Shown: positions 1 through 14,489, numbered from the stretch's first letter. The stretch: 64,000 bases of DNA from Theocolax elegans (GCA_026168455.1 CM047428.1:83718594-83782593), one strand, 5' to 3'. Translations and numbers: made by a program. The notes: generated by a model from the sequence alone, not told the origin.

Positions 1-2600
1 TGAATATTAAAGTGTAGCCATACGTTCCTTATATATGTCCGAGCAGTATATTTCAATCAAAAATTTGCAAATACGTAGAGATTGAATGCGTTTCTGTTAG
101 ATATACACTTTTATTATGTGTATATAGAGAAAGTGTCAAGGTGGACGTCCGATTATCGATTCCTCAACAATAGTTGATAAAATGCGACTTTTCGTTCAAT
201 TTGCATTCGTCAATATTCAATTCTTATTTACGAACGAGCAAACCACCTGTTACGTACTAGCATCCACTGAAGCAAGGACACATTAGCGTACGTTTTGTCG
301 AATATCGATACACTATAAGAATATTTATCATGTCTGTTATTTTTGAATCGTTCGTTTATTTCTCTCAAAACCTGCTGTTGCGCTTTTGTAGTACTTTATC
401 TTAAGAAGTCTATAGTAAGAGATGTGGCTTGATTAAAAATTTAAATCTGCAATGCTTTAATGAATAAAAAATTATATTTCAACAAAAAAGTGTTTACGTA
501 AAACCTGAATAGAAATACCCAAAATAATGAAAATACAAGAATTTTTTAAATTTAGTGTTACTAATCATAGTTATAATAGCACATAAAAAATCGCAATAAG
601 AATTAACCATTTCGCTCAATCGGTAACAGTCGGATGCAACTCACCGCGATGCAAATTGCCGCGAAAGACCTCTGAAGAAAAAAAGATGTCTTTGAAAGCC
701 GACGTCTAGGGGTGTATAAATCGAGTGCAAGGCCTGGGATAATCGAGGCTGAAAAAAAGAAGAGGCGGCCTTTGGATCAAAGAGACGCTGACGCTTCTTT
801 TGGGTTTTTTTTTCATTTCTCCACCGCATACCTGGATGCGTCACAGGGGCATTTAAAGGAGGCGACTTTTAAACCTACGGCAGGTGACCTTCGGTTTGAA
901 TTTTCATTTTACTCATTTTATTACGAGGGGAGAGATCTCGAATGTCACTGATCACGATCAAACGTTATAATCCTCATACGAGAAGGGAGTCCCTTTCTTT
1001 TGTTAAGGGATGTTTGCGTGGGCGGTTGTTTTATAAGTCTAACATGCCATGTATATACGCCTTATCAAAGTTGAAATTTTCTTTTGGTGCACCGTATACT
1101 AAATTTTGAGAAATAATATTTATGTACCGGTAGGAACCGTTATTCGCAAGACATTGAGAAATGTTTTAATTCTCGATTTAGCTATTGCATGACCAACTAT
1201 AATTCCCACGCACTGATAAAAAGTGCTTTAGTTTTGTTATGTCAAAACAACTCATTTATTTGCAAATAATTTAAACGATTATAGAGACGCGCGAATTTTC
1301 AAAATTGCTTCTGAAAAATTGGCACCACTTTGCGCAAAAGAATTAATAATTCAAAATTTCTAGTAGGCGACGTGTACGAACGTGTATTTATATAGGTTGT
1401 TAACGCAATACACTATTTGTTTAACTCTAATTTCTGTGAATGTGCGCTCGAGATACAGTCTTATCGGGTCGTATAGAAAAACTGGTAGGTTACGATTTCG
1501 CACAGTCAGATTTAAGGATCAGCTTTGTAACTACGACGTTATATTATTATATATCGTGGCGTCGCCCTGCTACATCCCATCGCCTCGCTTGAAAATAAAA
1601 ATCTCTAATGTATTTATAGCAAGTTGACAGTTACTGAACGCAAAGCTGTAACTACATGAAGTATAATTATAAATTAAAAGTATATATATATATATAGATA
1701 TTAGTACAGACGAACGAACGTCTCAACTAGCCGTGACTTTCGTTCTCTCGTTAGATATTTAGGTACAATCGTCTGCGTGTGCTCAACCAGGTGTTAAGTA
1801 ACTCGTTGCGTCTATTACTTGTCCGATTAAATGCTGATTTAATATACATGCATGGGAGTGAATCGCGTTATTGTTCGACACGGTTTGAATATTTGCAATT
1901 CTCGTTCGATAACAAATCTTATCTTTGTTCGTCTCGAATGCTTTGAGTTATTAAAATAGATATATTACAAACGAATCGAGAAACATTGTATTTTATAGGT
2001 GCAAATTGCATTTTATTCGCGTGTACGCTTACGATTTGAATATTTACTTCAAAATATAATTGTTAAAATATTTAACAAAGTTAACTATTTTTATGCAACA
2101 GCCCAAAAGTAATACAAGTATATAAATCTAAATTTAAGGCATATCACGTTAACGTGAAAATTCTTTTAAAAGATAAAATCACACCGCTCGTTGACAAAGT
2201 AAACATATTCCATCAAGATCAGCGTAAGTATATAAGAAATAATAACCCGCGCGCTTGGAAAAAGCACGTTATTCGGGAATCTAGAGGGAAAATGGAAAAA
2301 TAGGAGAAAAATTAGGATAAAGAAATCGGTAAGAACTCAAGTGTGTATAGAGAGCTATTCCCACGGGACATTCGAGTGAAAGAAGATTCCGCGCAAAATC
2401 CCTGCATAGCCGGTCGGAGGAAAAAGCCACGTAAGACACGTAAAGGTAAAGGTCCGATCTACACTCTGAGGTCTTATTCTCTCCCCGAAGAACCGTCGTC
2501 CTCTTCCTATTATTTTGAGTTCCTCGAAATTTCGCTGCGTTTCTCGCATCTATTCGATCGTGAGAACTGTACTTTCCTCGTACCTTACTCTTCTTGTGCA
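1..2600. other. No supported gene: AT-rich DNA at the left edge
   Basis: Contains a TA run (1679-1696) and scattered short frames without splice support. The next exon of the minus-strand gene is expected left of this edge. Confidence 0.6.
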
Positions 2601-2612
2601 CAGTGCACCTAC

Positions 2613-2626
2613 CTGTCCGCGTACAT
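2613..2626 (-). CDS. Possible 4-codon first coding exon (MYAD)
   Basis: ATG-TAC-GCG-GAC-AG ends at a strong donor (GGACAG|GTAGGT) in phase 2, the same exit phase and AG ending as the exons at 3823 and 17542. An in-frame TAA precedes the ATG, with a GC-rich stretch (2627-2700, including the palindrome GGCCGCGGCGCCGCGG) between. This could be another short alternative first exon, or only the donor of a non-coding 5' UTR exon. The evidence is a single donor plus phase agreement. Confidence 0.28.
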
Positions 2627-2847
2627 ACACCGGCCGCGGCGCCGCGGTTATCTCGCGTTATCGCGTTTCGTTTACTCTCGACTCGGTTTCGGTAAACCTT
2701 CGCAAGCCCTAAAATGAATTTGTCGTAAATATTTTTGTAGCGTATAGGCATATGTACGCTCGAAGATATCGCTGATAAGAAAGCAATTGAATTCCAGTAG
2801 ACCGAACATCCGAGAATCAAAGATGGCTGGAATTTAACACGACTCCA

Positions 2848-2868
2848 CTCTCTCTCTCTCTCTCTCTC
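2848..2868. repeat. (CT)n microsatellite
   Basis: About 10 CT units. Confidence 0.9.
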
Positions 2869-3822
2869 GGTGGTAGGTTCTGCCGTCTAAGTAACGCCAT
2901 ACGCAAACGTCTCGCTTGATAAAACAGTCACGTGTTTCTTTGTTTCTTATTTCAAGCGCGATATCGTAAACCAACTCGATTTCCATCCAAAAGTGACTCG
3001 AACAAATTATTTAAATGATCGTCCACTCTCGATGGCTATATTTATATAAAAAAAATTTTAAAAATGATAATATGGTGTATAATTGTTGCGTGCGCGATAT
3101 AAAGTTGATACGCTGATACAATGGACGCGGATAGGTAACACGATGACGCGGGGATATACGTGTAATAAATAACAAACGATGAATGAAAGTTACGTAACTC
3201 GGGATTCGTAGAGAATACTTTAAATAAAATTGTAAGCCTTCGTCGTTTTGAATGTCTGTAACACGACGCGAAGACGACGCGATACATACCACGTGTGATC
3301 GTGCGATTAACTACGTATATACAATCTGCAACAACATATTTTTTTCTCCTCTACATAGAATTGTAGCTGTAACCCCCAAGTTTACCATCTTTACGAGATC
3401 CGGTTATCGAGTTGAGTAAAGCTGATCTTTAAAACTTTATAATTTAACTCGGTTACGCTTGCGTCTACCCTTGGTTCTTTGCGCGCTGTGGCTGGTAAAC
3501 GAGGAAAACGAGCCGTTTACTAAATTAAAAGGTTAATCAATCGCATTACGTAACAACTACCTAGAGGCAGTCCTTCGAGACGCGAAACCAAGAGGAAGAG
3601 AAGCTCGATAGTGCGTGATAGGTAAACAATCGGTAATGCAGGTAGCCGAGCGTAGAGACGTAACGAGTAGCGCGTATAGCTATATATACATACATATAGG
3701 CGATATATCCCCGGCACTCGGCGGTGTTTACCGAGTAAGCGATAACGCGAGGAATGCGAGTGAGACGGGAAGAGAAAGAGGTAATTGTGGTGGTGGTGGT
3801 AGGTGGGTCGTGGACTCGTCAC

Positions 3823-3929
3823 CTGCAAAGACATCGACGGCATCGGTTCCTGATGCGCTCGAGGTAGTCCCAGCAACGTTCGGTGCACTCGTGGCACACG
3901 GGACCGAGCTCGCTTATCACCGACACCAT
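3823..3929 (-). CDS. Cys-rich first coding exon, 35 codons
   Basis: The frame starts at an ATG in good context (GCAATGG), with an in-frame TAG upstream and no earlier ATG, and ends at CTTTGCAG|GTGACG in phase 2. It encodes MVSVISELGPVCHECTERCW followed by DYLERIRNRCRRCLC. Seven cysteines in 24 residues, in CxxC-type spacing among basic residues, could bind metal or be lipid-modified; neither can be decided here. The phase-2 AG exit is the same as that of the exon at 17542. Both could therefore splice to the same downstream exon left of the window, making this an alternative promoter exon of the same gene. It could instead start an independent gene. Confidence 0.6.
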
Positions 3930-4200
3930 TGCGCCAACTCCGAAGGGCGAGAATGCGCGCGCGGACGTGACACGCGCGAGCTAACGCGACAACTGCTCCT
4001 CCGTTTTATCGCACCGACTCGCCTCTCGGCTGTACACCTGTTATCGCTCTCCTTATCGCGGACGCCCTCCTCTCGCGATCTCGTACCTCCGATTTTCCCA
4101 CTGATCCAGATACGGATATTCGCTATATACCACCGGTGCAGGTTCTCCTTCTCTTTAGCTTTAGCTTGCACACTGCGTAGCTCGAGAGCTAGGCTGTGAT
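3930..4200 (-). promoter_or_regulatory. CpG-rich 5' UTR / promoter zone for the 3.9-kb exon
   Basis: The 270 bases upstream of the MVSVISEL start are markedly richer in CG dinucleotides and overall GC than the flanks, with many TCTCGCG and CGCG words. No TATA box stands out. An antisense reading frame is open through this stretch but has the biased Arg/Ser composition of GC-rich shadow frames. A 5' UTR plus promoter is inferred from position only. Confidence 0.4.
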
Positions 4201-4259
4201 CAGGGAATTAGCGTTCACCAGAGGAAAAAGAGGTTAACGAACGTTCAATCAGGGGAAAA

Positions 4260-7200
4260 AAGAACAGCTAGCTACTCGACTGCGAGGTGACTAATAGCGA
4301 CTAACAATAACGTTTATCTTAAACGAGCTCGTAGATAAACGCGATACGACACAACGTATCACCTATGCGTAATACGTTCATATTCAATCGACATCGTCTA
4401 CGTTTTCTTTAAATCGTCGCTCCACTTTTTATACTTTTGTTGCGTAACGACGTTCACACATTTTTACGTAATGCCACACCTTTCCTTCATTCCCTCGTAA
4501 GGGATTTTTATTCTTCATTAAGTTCTATATGTAAATGTTCAATGAACACTCGCGGATAAGCATATATCTAAACGGTACCGCGTAGAATTATTACCAGGGA
4601 AAATAAACCAGGAAAAGCAAATATTTCAAGAAAATGTAAAAAATCACGCCAGTAGTGTTACGCATACCCTCGTAACACCATGATGATTATTTCACAAGGA
4701 CCCTAAAATAGGATAACCCTTGCGTAACGATGACTCGTACGTACACCTGCCTTTATAGAAAAAACAACACAGGCAGTCGTGGTCTACAGGATTAATTACT
4801 CTTACGTATACCTCTACCCTATACCCTGTGCGTTATCGTGAATGGGAGAGATATCGTAACGATGCACAATATGTGTACCGGGACACTATGGACTTTTTGG
4901 GCACACAAACGTATACGGATATGACTCATCGCCAGTCGCGTGTTTTTATTTTATTTAGCTACGTGGGTGCAATTATCGATTCGTATATTTAATGAGTAAT
5001 TGAAGCTTTCGATTAATCCATTGTATTTTCAAGGGGGAAACGATTATTGCTTCTCTCTCTTTATTTTATTATAATTTGTTATAAAACATCGAATTAAAGG
5101 ACGAGCACTGCTGGTGTATCGTTCGACCATAAATTCGATATGTTTTAATAAATTATATGATTAATACATTAATTAATTTTTGAAATATATTTAGTTATAG
5201 ATATGACAAAAGTACCATGGACATGTAAAACTCATATATCGTAACAAAATACGAGTAAATCAATAAATGAATTCTGATAAACGCTACTAATCTTAAACCT
5301 ACCATTTTAATTTTAATAAATTAATTTCTCTATGTTGTATAAGTTGTAGTCATTTCTTATCGTGTGATATTTTAATACATTATACTTAAGTACTCGTTAA
5401 TTTTAAGTATTAATTAAACTCACGTAACCAAATGACAAAATCGTAATATTCGCTCACCTGTAACACAAAAGTAAGAAATAGCAATTAATATACACAGGTG
5501 ATAAAGTATGCGAATAGACATATTTATGAAATAACAAAGCCCCAGAAAATTCGTACGAACGAATAAGCTTTCCGAGTTAAAAATAAATTTGCGTATCGGG
5601 TATGCGCGACGCGCGTACACGCATTCGAGTTAATCTATTTACACGAGTGATAAAAAATAAGAAGCAAGAGTCGAAAGATCGTAAAACATTTACTCTCGTC
5701 GTAAATTGACGAAAAGGGCGTAGCAACCCCATCTCGGTTGAAACGGACGAGATGATTCGGTAGCCGTATACGACTGCGTCGTGAATGTTAAATCCGAAGC
5801 GTAGTCTAAAAGCGAGTCGTAACTTTCCCTTTAATAGGACCGCGACCGCCCTTCGGGAAGCGGAAGCGAGGGAATCCTCGGGCGAATAAACCGAGAAAAA
5901 AGTCGACTGCTCGCCTTTTTTTCCTTTCGATATATACCTCGAGATTTCCCCCGGTCATTGAGATTCGCGCGGTCAATTTTTTTTTCTTTCTTTTCATAAT
6001 TTTTTGATAATTACGTTTCGTTTTAAATTTTGTCCAAGTTTACAATTATATACCCCAGATCTTTAAGGAATCGTTAAACGATGTGAATAAAGAAGATAAA
6101 TTTTACAATTCAATGAGAGGCTAGACAGTCATAGCATTGAATAAACAACGCAGGCATACAATAGTATAAATGATATCGTCCATCACATTTATTTTCTTTA
6201 AATATAAAAATTAAAATGATAAATTAAAAGGAAAGCACCGCAGTGAGTCAATACGTAAAGATTTTACGTTCTCGTTACGAATGGAAAGAATGAAATTAAA
6301 AATTAAGAGTAATGCGAGAGACTTTAAAAGCGCAAGCCCGACACCTTTCGGTACGTAGAGCACATTCCAGACGTTCGGGCCGTCTTCGTGTCTTCGTTTT
6401 CGGGCGGGCGGGCGCGCGCGCTCGTCTCCCCTTCGACGACAACAGGAAGCGCAGGTGCACCAACCTGCGTTGGAGAGCAGGTATACACCCGAGTGGCCGA
6501 AGGGGAGAAAACTTTTCCGGCGAGCAGGTTAACGAAGGGGAAACACCTTCTGGCTTCTTGGAATACAACTAAACCGGGACCTTTTCAACCGGCTGGATTG
6601 TATATTTGTATATGTACTTGTATACCTATATATATGTGTGTGTGTATATACCCTCACCTCTACAAATGTACGCACGCGGGTGTAGACGATAAATATCTGT
6701 ATGTGTACATTGGGTATTGGACTACTCGCGCTATACCTATGCGAATCACGATGAATAATTTATGAAACGAAGAAAGGATTTCAAACTGTACTTAATTATA
6801 CTTGACTTCTTTTTTCTTTTAACGCAACCCCGGAATTTATTATTCAACATTTTACAGGAAATCTCTTCCGGATTATTTCGATGCAACGCGCTGTACTTCG
6901 AGAGAAGGAGCTCGGTTAAAATTTTTAACGAAATTAATACTTGGGTGCGAAAGATCATTTTAGAATAATGCTCAACTCGAGTTCTAGTACTTGTCAATTC
7001 GGTATAAGGAAATCGCTAGTGGTCGTGCAGTGCATCGCGAATTTATGATATAAAATAAGTCGCAGCAACGTGAATCTATATCGTATACACCTATCTTAAA
7101 CGATATATGCTCGGGAGAAATGTAGACCCATGAGAGAAGCAGAGTGAATCGTCCAAAATTTACAGGGATAGAACTTTAAGTCTAAGTGTGTGTGCGCAGG

Positions 7201-7724
7201 GATTCTCAAGCGATAGGACACCACTGCGCAGGTGAAAAAAGGAAACTTCTACGCTAAAGTCTCAATTTATTTTCAATACTTTCGAACTTATCGCTCGATA
7301 AATATAGATACGGCAACTCGTTCGTTTATAACATAAATAGGGAAAGAGAGAGGAACATTTCAATTATATCTCGACGATTTTGGTGTGAATTCACCGTGGA
7401 AAAGTTGAGGTTTACGCAGGTATATGTATATGTATACATACTACAAATATCTATGGCTGAGCGTATACGCACGCACAAAAGCGGGCGTCTCTTCGGTTGT
7501 CCTCTTCAGTGGTTCTCAAGGTAAACCGAGCCACACGACGCTTCATTTCTTAACGAATAATCCGAGAGAAAAATTAATTATTTTAGTCACACGTACATCC
7601 ACCCCGTCTAATCAGCTGATCGGTTGTTATTCTCTCGCATGCTCTCTCTCGAGTGAAGGTGATTGGCACGGTTAACAAATTTCCGTGGGATTCGATATTA
7701 GCCTTGGGATTACCGATTGTATCG

Positions 7725-7757
<33 letters not shown>

Positions 7758-9380
7758 CGTGCGAATATGTTACTTGCAATTAGTTTATCCTTTCCCCGCA
7801 ATTATGCAAATACATATTTTTGTGAGAGCAATTCGTATATTATTAATTAAATTATTAATTAATGAATTATTTGAAATAAATAATATAACTCGCGTAAGAA
7901 ATAAATGAAAATCCTCCAGCTCTTGCTCGATCTTCCGAGAGTAAATGGAAGTTTGAAGCTTTATTTAGCGGCAAAGAAACGACATGTGTGTGTGTGTGAG
8001 CGCGTATACTTCCCTCTCGTCCATCCCGCCGAGTCTCGGTTGCAAATTCAAATCGCGCATTCCCGAGGCTCTCTTTCTCGAGGAGGCTCTCTCGAGGAGG
8101 CTAATGACGAGGCCGACGCACATTATGATGTACACACCGCACCGCACCGTTTTCCACCGATGTTCTATAGAGTTGGCGTGTTCGACGCGTACCGAATACC
8201 CAAACCTATACATATACATCCGATACAGGCTTTCCTTTTGGATCTTCTATCTGCATACAGCGTATATTGGCGTTCGATTTTTTTTTTCGCACCGACGCCA
8301 CGTAAGCTTCTTTTAAACAAGTCTGAAATTAGGTTCTCGCGTGTGGTGTTGTTTTTAACCCCATCCATACCTACATCCTTTGGTTTTCTTTTATTTGGCT
8401 TCATTGACGAGTTCTATTATCTTTTTTATTTTTTTGAAATGCACGCGTACGATTCTCGATGTAAACGTTCCAGACTATTATTTTATTCAATACTTTTTTC
8501 TTTAAGGCTTCAACTTAATGGCTGAAGAATCCGTTATATTAAAACTGGAAAATAAATCTAGAAAGATTTATCTCTTTTTTATTGACTTTTGTAATACAGT
8601 TGATTTATATTTGGCTTCGTTTATCCATTAATCGCTTTTGATCATTTAACATTTAATAGATGCTTGTAGAAATTAACTTGAGCCGCATAAAAATTGATAT
8701 CTATGTGTTCATAGGAATGTGTTGCTTACAGTTTTACTGATTAAATCACTTACATTCTTTTTCTTTTAGCATGACCAATAATTTATGATTAATACTTTAT
8801 TCGAAATAATTATTCGTTACCATTTTTATTAAATAATTTTTTGTTTAAATGAAAATTACCCAAAAATTGACTCTACTGTTTTCCGTAACATCGTCGAGTA
8901 ATAAAATATCTTTTGGAACTATTAAGAGATAGTATTATAAAAAAGTATGAGCTGCAGGTTGAGTCACTTTTATAGTTTAGTATCAAAATCCCGATAGGTT
9001 ATCTATTTATCGGTCAACTGGCAATATTTATATGTATTTATGTATACATGCCCATCCAGTACAATTCCTACCGCGAGCATTATATATCATATATTTTTTC
9101 GGCACTGGTCTACCAAGAGAACAAGATAGTTCACTTATTTTTCGCTTGTAAAAAATAATGCAAATTCGAATAGAAATCGTAAAAGAAAATACGTGTAGGT
9201 ACATATATACGTAGGTACATATCAACATCGAGTTGATACCGCGGTCAATGTAGGTAATTGCGTTCGGTCACGCGTATGCGCAATGTAATGCACAGGTATA
9301 CTCGCGGAAAAAAAATACGCGAACGAAGAAGATAACTCGTTATTTCGCTGGAGCTAACAACTGTTCTATTTGAAAAACAG
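4260..9380. other. No supported gene; CpG patches and simple repeats
   Basis: GC-rich patches at 5700-5960, 6320-6570 and 7900-8200 carry open frames on both strands with biased Arg/Ser composition. A 206-codon plus frame (7905-8525) runs through poly-T and shows no domain. Confidence 0.5.
7724..7757. repeat. (CT)n microsatellite
   Basis: CT run with one TTT interruption near 7749. Confidence 0.92.
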
Positions 9381-9570
9381 TTAACGAAACGACCGGGACG
9401 AGCCGAGCGTGTATATACAGAGAGCGTACAGAGCTCGTCGACGAGAGAGCAGAGTTGCGTTGCGCACGCCGATGAGAACCGCGGTGAACACCGGCGGCCC
9501 ATTGTCAAGGTTACGTCTGACACGATTCTTTACGACGTCACCGAGCTACCCGACGACAAAAAGAGGGGAG
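9381..9570 (+). CDS. Plus-strand exon-like frame, unidentified
   Basis: A 190-nt open frame on the plus strand, phase 0 in and phase 1 out, could be an exon between AAACAG (9380) and GGGGAG|GTCCTG. Its second half, RRPIVKVTSDTILYDVTELP followed by DDKKRG, has balanced amino acids and C/G-ending codons, unlike the Arg-rich shadow frames of GC-rich patches. If the donor is not used the frame runs on to a TAA at 9606-9608. The start boundary is uncertain, because several AGs between 9380 and 9432 would serve. It lies opposite in strand to the PDZ gene, between that gene's visible exons and the 3.9-kb exon. The DDKKRG could be a dibasic processing site in a secreted precursor, but no signal peptide is seen. 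Confidence 0.38.
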
Positions 9571-9609
9571 GTCCTGCGTATACGAGAGGGGAAACTCAAA
9601 AATTCTAAG

Positions 9610-12600
9610 GCACATGTGAAAAGAAGAAATTTACCATCTCACAAAGTCAACCTCTCGTACCCTAACATATTTCTGATTACTCGCCTTCTTTCGTCACTTT
9701 TTTTAGAGAACGTTATTTTAATAATATTTCATAGTTTGTCATACATTACTGGGTAATTAATAATTTTAATCTGCTGTTTTGTTTCACGAACATTATCATC
9801 GCTATAACCAAATAAAAAGCATCATCTTCTTGGACAAAATGTAGCTTCAACCCAACGTTCCAACAAAGAGTATATAATTAATTACTTGCGCATCGTATAC
9901 AAATATATATACGCGATACGTGTAATACACGTATTCGCGGATCCTCGACGTTAGAGAGAAGCGTCGAGGTTGACGAGCACATCGAGCGCATACGAAACAC
10001 CTCTATTAGTTGAACAGCGTTAATATAACTGGGAATAATTAATTTTTATTTATTAGAAGAATACGTCATTATTTTTGTTTGGCAGCATTTCGATGGATAC
10101 CTTCCATCCTCGTCAAGCTACAATGAACAGTATACACCAAAACCGGAAGAATACTTCTTTAAGAAACACACAATTGGATATAATTATTTAGTAACATATG
10201 TTTTTGCGATTATCTCTACTAAAACTCTATTACCAACTACTTATTTAGGAGACACATTAAGGGGATGTCAATCAATCATCATCAGTAAATCAAATTTCTC
10301 GCGCTTAATATGACCGACTGGAAATTATTATTTTTAAATAAAATTAATATTTTACATTACAATTCATAGAAAATCATCAGACAAAATATTGCCCTATTAC
10401 TATTGCCCGTTACTATTTAACATGATTGATGGAGTAGTTCGTAAGCTCAATTGTTTTAAAAATGCTCCTTAACTGATATTTAAAAAAATATTTAAAACAA
10501 TTATTTTCATTAAATTAACTGCACTAATCACTTTGAAAGTGTGCATAATTGTAGACTACATCTTAAAAAAGTATCGTTATATCATTATTTCGTTTTTCAA
10601 TATAATATATTTTTTTTTGTAAAACAATACATTTTAATCGGTAAATGACTCGAATAGTAACATACCAAGTTTGATATTCCTTTATAATACATTTTTTATG
10701 GTTATTTATAAGAAAAAATTTAAAACGGTCGGATAACCATGTTAGTGTAAAGATAGGTTTATGATGAAATTTTAACACAAAGCGAATGAACGTGTAATTT
10801 GAGGTTACGACAGTTCGAATATAGTTTTTGGTCGATTATAGTTACCTCTCATTTACTTTTCAAATAAGTAATAACTAAAATAATATTTTTTAAACAACTA
10901 CAATATTACTAAATTTTTCCCTTCTGATTTGTATGTGTTACTATTTATACATAACTTTTTCATATACGGACATTCGCTAGTGAAATCCTTCTGTATTGTA
11001 AAAATCATTATACGTGTTCGTTTCAAAAATTTTTCAAAAAGTAACGGGTTCTGTAAGACAAGAATGATAAAAACTGCATCATAAATTCCTAGTAACTTGA
11101 ATAACTATTGGGCAACAAAGTTTACAAACGCACGTTTAAATTCGACTATTCTAAACATTTAAAAAACTGTAATAACAAATTATTTTTAACCACGTCTATT
11201 TTAAATACGAATGTTACTTTAAAAACGCTTATACACCAAAGATAATTAAAATTGGATTGTGTCTTTATACAGTTCGTATAATTAAAAAAGATTAACGAAT
11301 TAGAACAACACTGGAATCGTGAAAATTATATTTGTGCCTAAATAAGAAACTGTTACAACTAATTGGATAAAAATGAATAATATTATTAGAAAATCGATGT
11401 GCATAGTACAAAGATAAATATGTTATTAATTTTAACACTTTGAATTTGGATAATGCTTTAATTGTTTTAAATCTTTATCAATATAAAATTTAAAACAATA
11501 AAATTTTGAATGTTTTATTTGGTACGAAAATTGATTCTTATTTGGTTATATACGTGCTAATAAAAATTATAGCTTGTTCCTCAAAATCGGGCAAAACTTT
11601 CTTCTAATAGGAATATACTGCATGGAGAATAATGAAAATTAAATAACAATAATAACAATAATTAATTCCGTTGTTCTTAAAAGGAACAAAGGGGAAAGGT
11701 GCACGTTGCAGCGTAGAAGCCTTACATTATTCAGGAAACCAATGTGTTTAGTTCTCGCGATTAATAAGCGATAAAATAAAGACCATCCCCACCACGACGA
11801 GAAACATTTCCCAAAACTTTCCTCGACCTGATTTCTCACCGTTGATACTCTACTCTGCTATACATCGAACATTATCAATCGACGAGCAGCTTTATATATG
11901 TATAATTAGCTCTTGATTCTAAACGAGTGTCACGTGTTAAAGAAAATCGCATGGTGAAACCGAGGCGCAAAAGTGCACGCTTCGATCACCGAGTTAGGAT
12001 TGAATTTCCAATTTCCTTATCCTATTTAAAAACATAGTTTGCCATTGCTTTCTTTTTAATATCTCAAATATAGTCTTATTACTAAACTTGAGATTTCTTA
12101 AATAGAAAAGGCTATATTTTACATATAGAGACAATGTGTGATTAATCAATATAATGTTTTACGCATGTAATACGATAATGGCAACATAATTTTCATAAAC
12201 ATTTTTTCTCAAAACATCATACAATTCGTAGTTTTTATCGTTTTCTGACAATTTTGACTCTAAAGAATTTTTTTGTTTAAAACATAAAAAATGACTCAAT
12301 GCGTTACCTTGATCGTGACGACCCGTAACCACACTTTTTCAGGCACAATATTAAAATGCAATAAACACAAAATTTTGCCCAGTTTTTGCAAAGCTTTGTT
12401 GCGCATATTTATTGAAAAACGAAGAAGAATATACAAAAATATCTCGAAGGAGTATAAAACGATGTCTATAAGTATCCGTAAAGTCTGACCATCTTTGCGG
12501 CATTAACAATCGTACAACGTCGAATAATTATGCAAGGTAAATAAAATTCAAGGTATCTTAGAAGGATAAGAAGAAGAAAAAGAAGAAGACGAAGAAGAAG

Positions 12601-14489
12601 GAAAAAAATATATAAATAAGCAGGCATCGAATCGAAAGCGAGCTCGGAATTGAATTCCAATTGTTAAGGTCCGCGGGGCACGTTTCCCAAGCATCTAGCT
12701 ACGTATCCGCGGAAAGAGAAACGTCGTTACGCGAGCAAATATAAATACACACTGTGCAACCCTGCCCGCGTGCACGTGCGTGTGTGCGTGTGTGCGTGTG
12801 TGTATAGGTGCGTGCAAACGATATATATATATACTTATACTTGCGCATAATGAACGAATATACCAGACGGATAGGTAAATACATAGAAAATACGAGAGAG
12901 AGAGAGAACGAGTACGTTTTCCTGGAAATTAGGTCGAACAATGGGAGCGCGGGTGTGTCGATTCCGGGCCTTAAACTCCTATCCCCGTCGATCCTCTATT
13001 TATTTTTTTTTGTTCCGCGAGCGCTTTTATTCGGCATGGGCGAGTCAATCGGTGCTGCTCTTTATACAGGTACATTGCCTCTACGGAAATGCCTCGTTAG
13101 TGTACGCATTGTTGACGACTTTACCGGCCGTATGATGGAACATTTACAAAATTATTCAAACCTGCGTCCAATCGTCGTCGCGAACTCGGAACTTCCGAGG
13201 TGTCGATTGGTACGCGATTTTAACCCGTAAACGTCAAATTAAAATTAGAACGATCAAAAGTAGACAGAGCGAGTTGATCGAGTTTGTTTTCGATGAGTGG
13301 TTATACGTCGACTTGATCCATAAGGGTACTCGTTTAATCGAATGTGTACACATCGACGTAATCCGTTGACGTGTTATCTCTTTTTATTCCCATTCCATTG
13401 TACTTTGATTAACACGTATATGTATATCCAAATAACTGTAATCTACTTGATGATGTATGCCTAGTGCCTCTCGCACAATTATGCATACGCACTAATAATT
13501 AATTCGTTCATTTGCTTTGAAAAGTTTTTTTCTTTTTTTTTCTTTTCACACCATTCTTCCGTGGATTCGAAGCGATTTGGTAATTGGTTTGGACATTTAA
13601 ATTGATCTACAAATGGATATAAGATGTATATGCGTATGCGTGTAGTGAGGCGAAGCCACGTAAATCGAAAAGGCATAGGATATCGATGTGGAGTGTGTGG
13701 ATCGAGTGACAGGAAGACGCGGGGTGATCGTGAGAAAGCACTGCAATGCAACCTTATCGGTCCCTCGTAGATATAGCAGCTCTATTCGCGAAATGCTTCG
13801 CCGTATGATTCAACCTCGATTCTCTCCTACTTTTTATTTTTTCATCACCGTCGAATTAATCACGCCCAAAATAACCTATGAGATTCAATTCATCTTATTA
13901 CCCGAAATCGCTGCTTCAATTTTCTTGGGAGCTCATATTTTTATTCGCCTGAATAATTTCAACCGGTTTTTGCGGATTTTTAAAATTTGATTACCTCTTA
14001 CTTCGGCTCGGTAAAGAAAATAAGAAAAAAAGCGTGAACTGTTTCCTAATTTTTGTCAATTACGGCTGTGATCGACTGGAGCACAGAAACGAGTACCTGA
14101 CTGTGTGTAAATTAAAAACCCAACACGGTAGGGAGCATCGAAATCAAAGTTACGCAATGCAGAATAGAGTTGAGAGGAAGCAGGACTGCAGGAGCCGGGC
14201 CACGGTATACGCATCCTTGACCTTGACTCGAGGAGATCAAAACTATCTTATAGAAAGAACAAAGCCGTCTATCGGATTCGAACGAATCAACGACACCTCG
14301 AGAACAAAATGACCAATGGATTTCTATTTATAAGCGTGTAAGTACGCAGAGTAGAAGAGGGTCCGATTGGAGAACGACGCGAACCCATCGAGTGCGCATT
14401 ACGGCCCTGAGAGCCTTGTCACGGGATTAAGAAAGGTACGCGCCGAGCCCTCTCGCCACGATTTCTTCTTTCTTTCTTCCAGCGAGACG

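Noticed and set aside
2281..2820. 179-codon minus-strand ORF
   Set aside because: Arg/Ser-rich frame through a CpG-rich patch. Only its internal splice donor near 2613 looks meaningful.
6296..6765. Overlapping GC-rich ORFs
   Set aside because: Composition-driven Arg/Gly/Pro frames around a GGGCGGGCGGGCGCGCGC tract.
7905..8525. 206-codon plus-strand ORF
   Set aside because: Longest ATG frame in the window, but it crosses poly-T and low-complexity DNA, has no domain, and lacks coding-like codon use in its second half.
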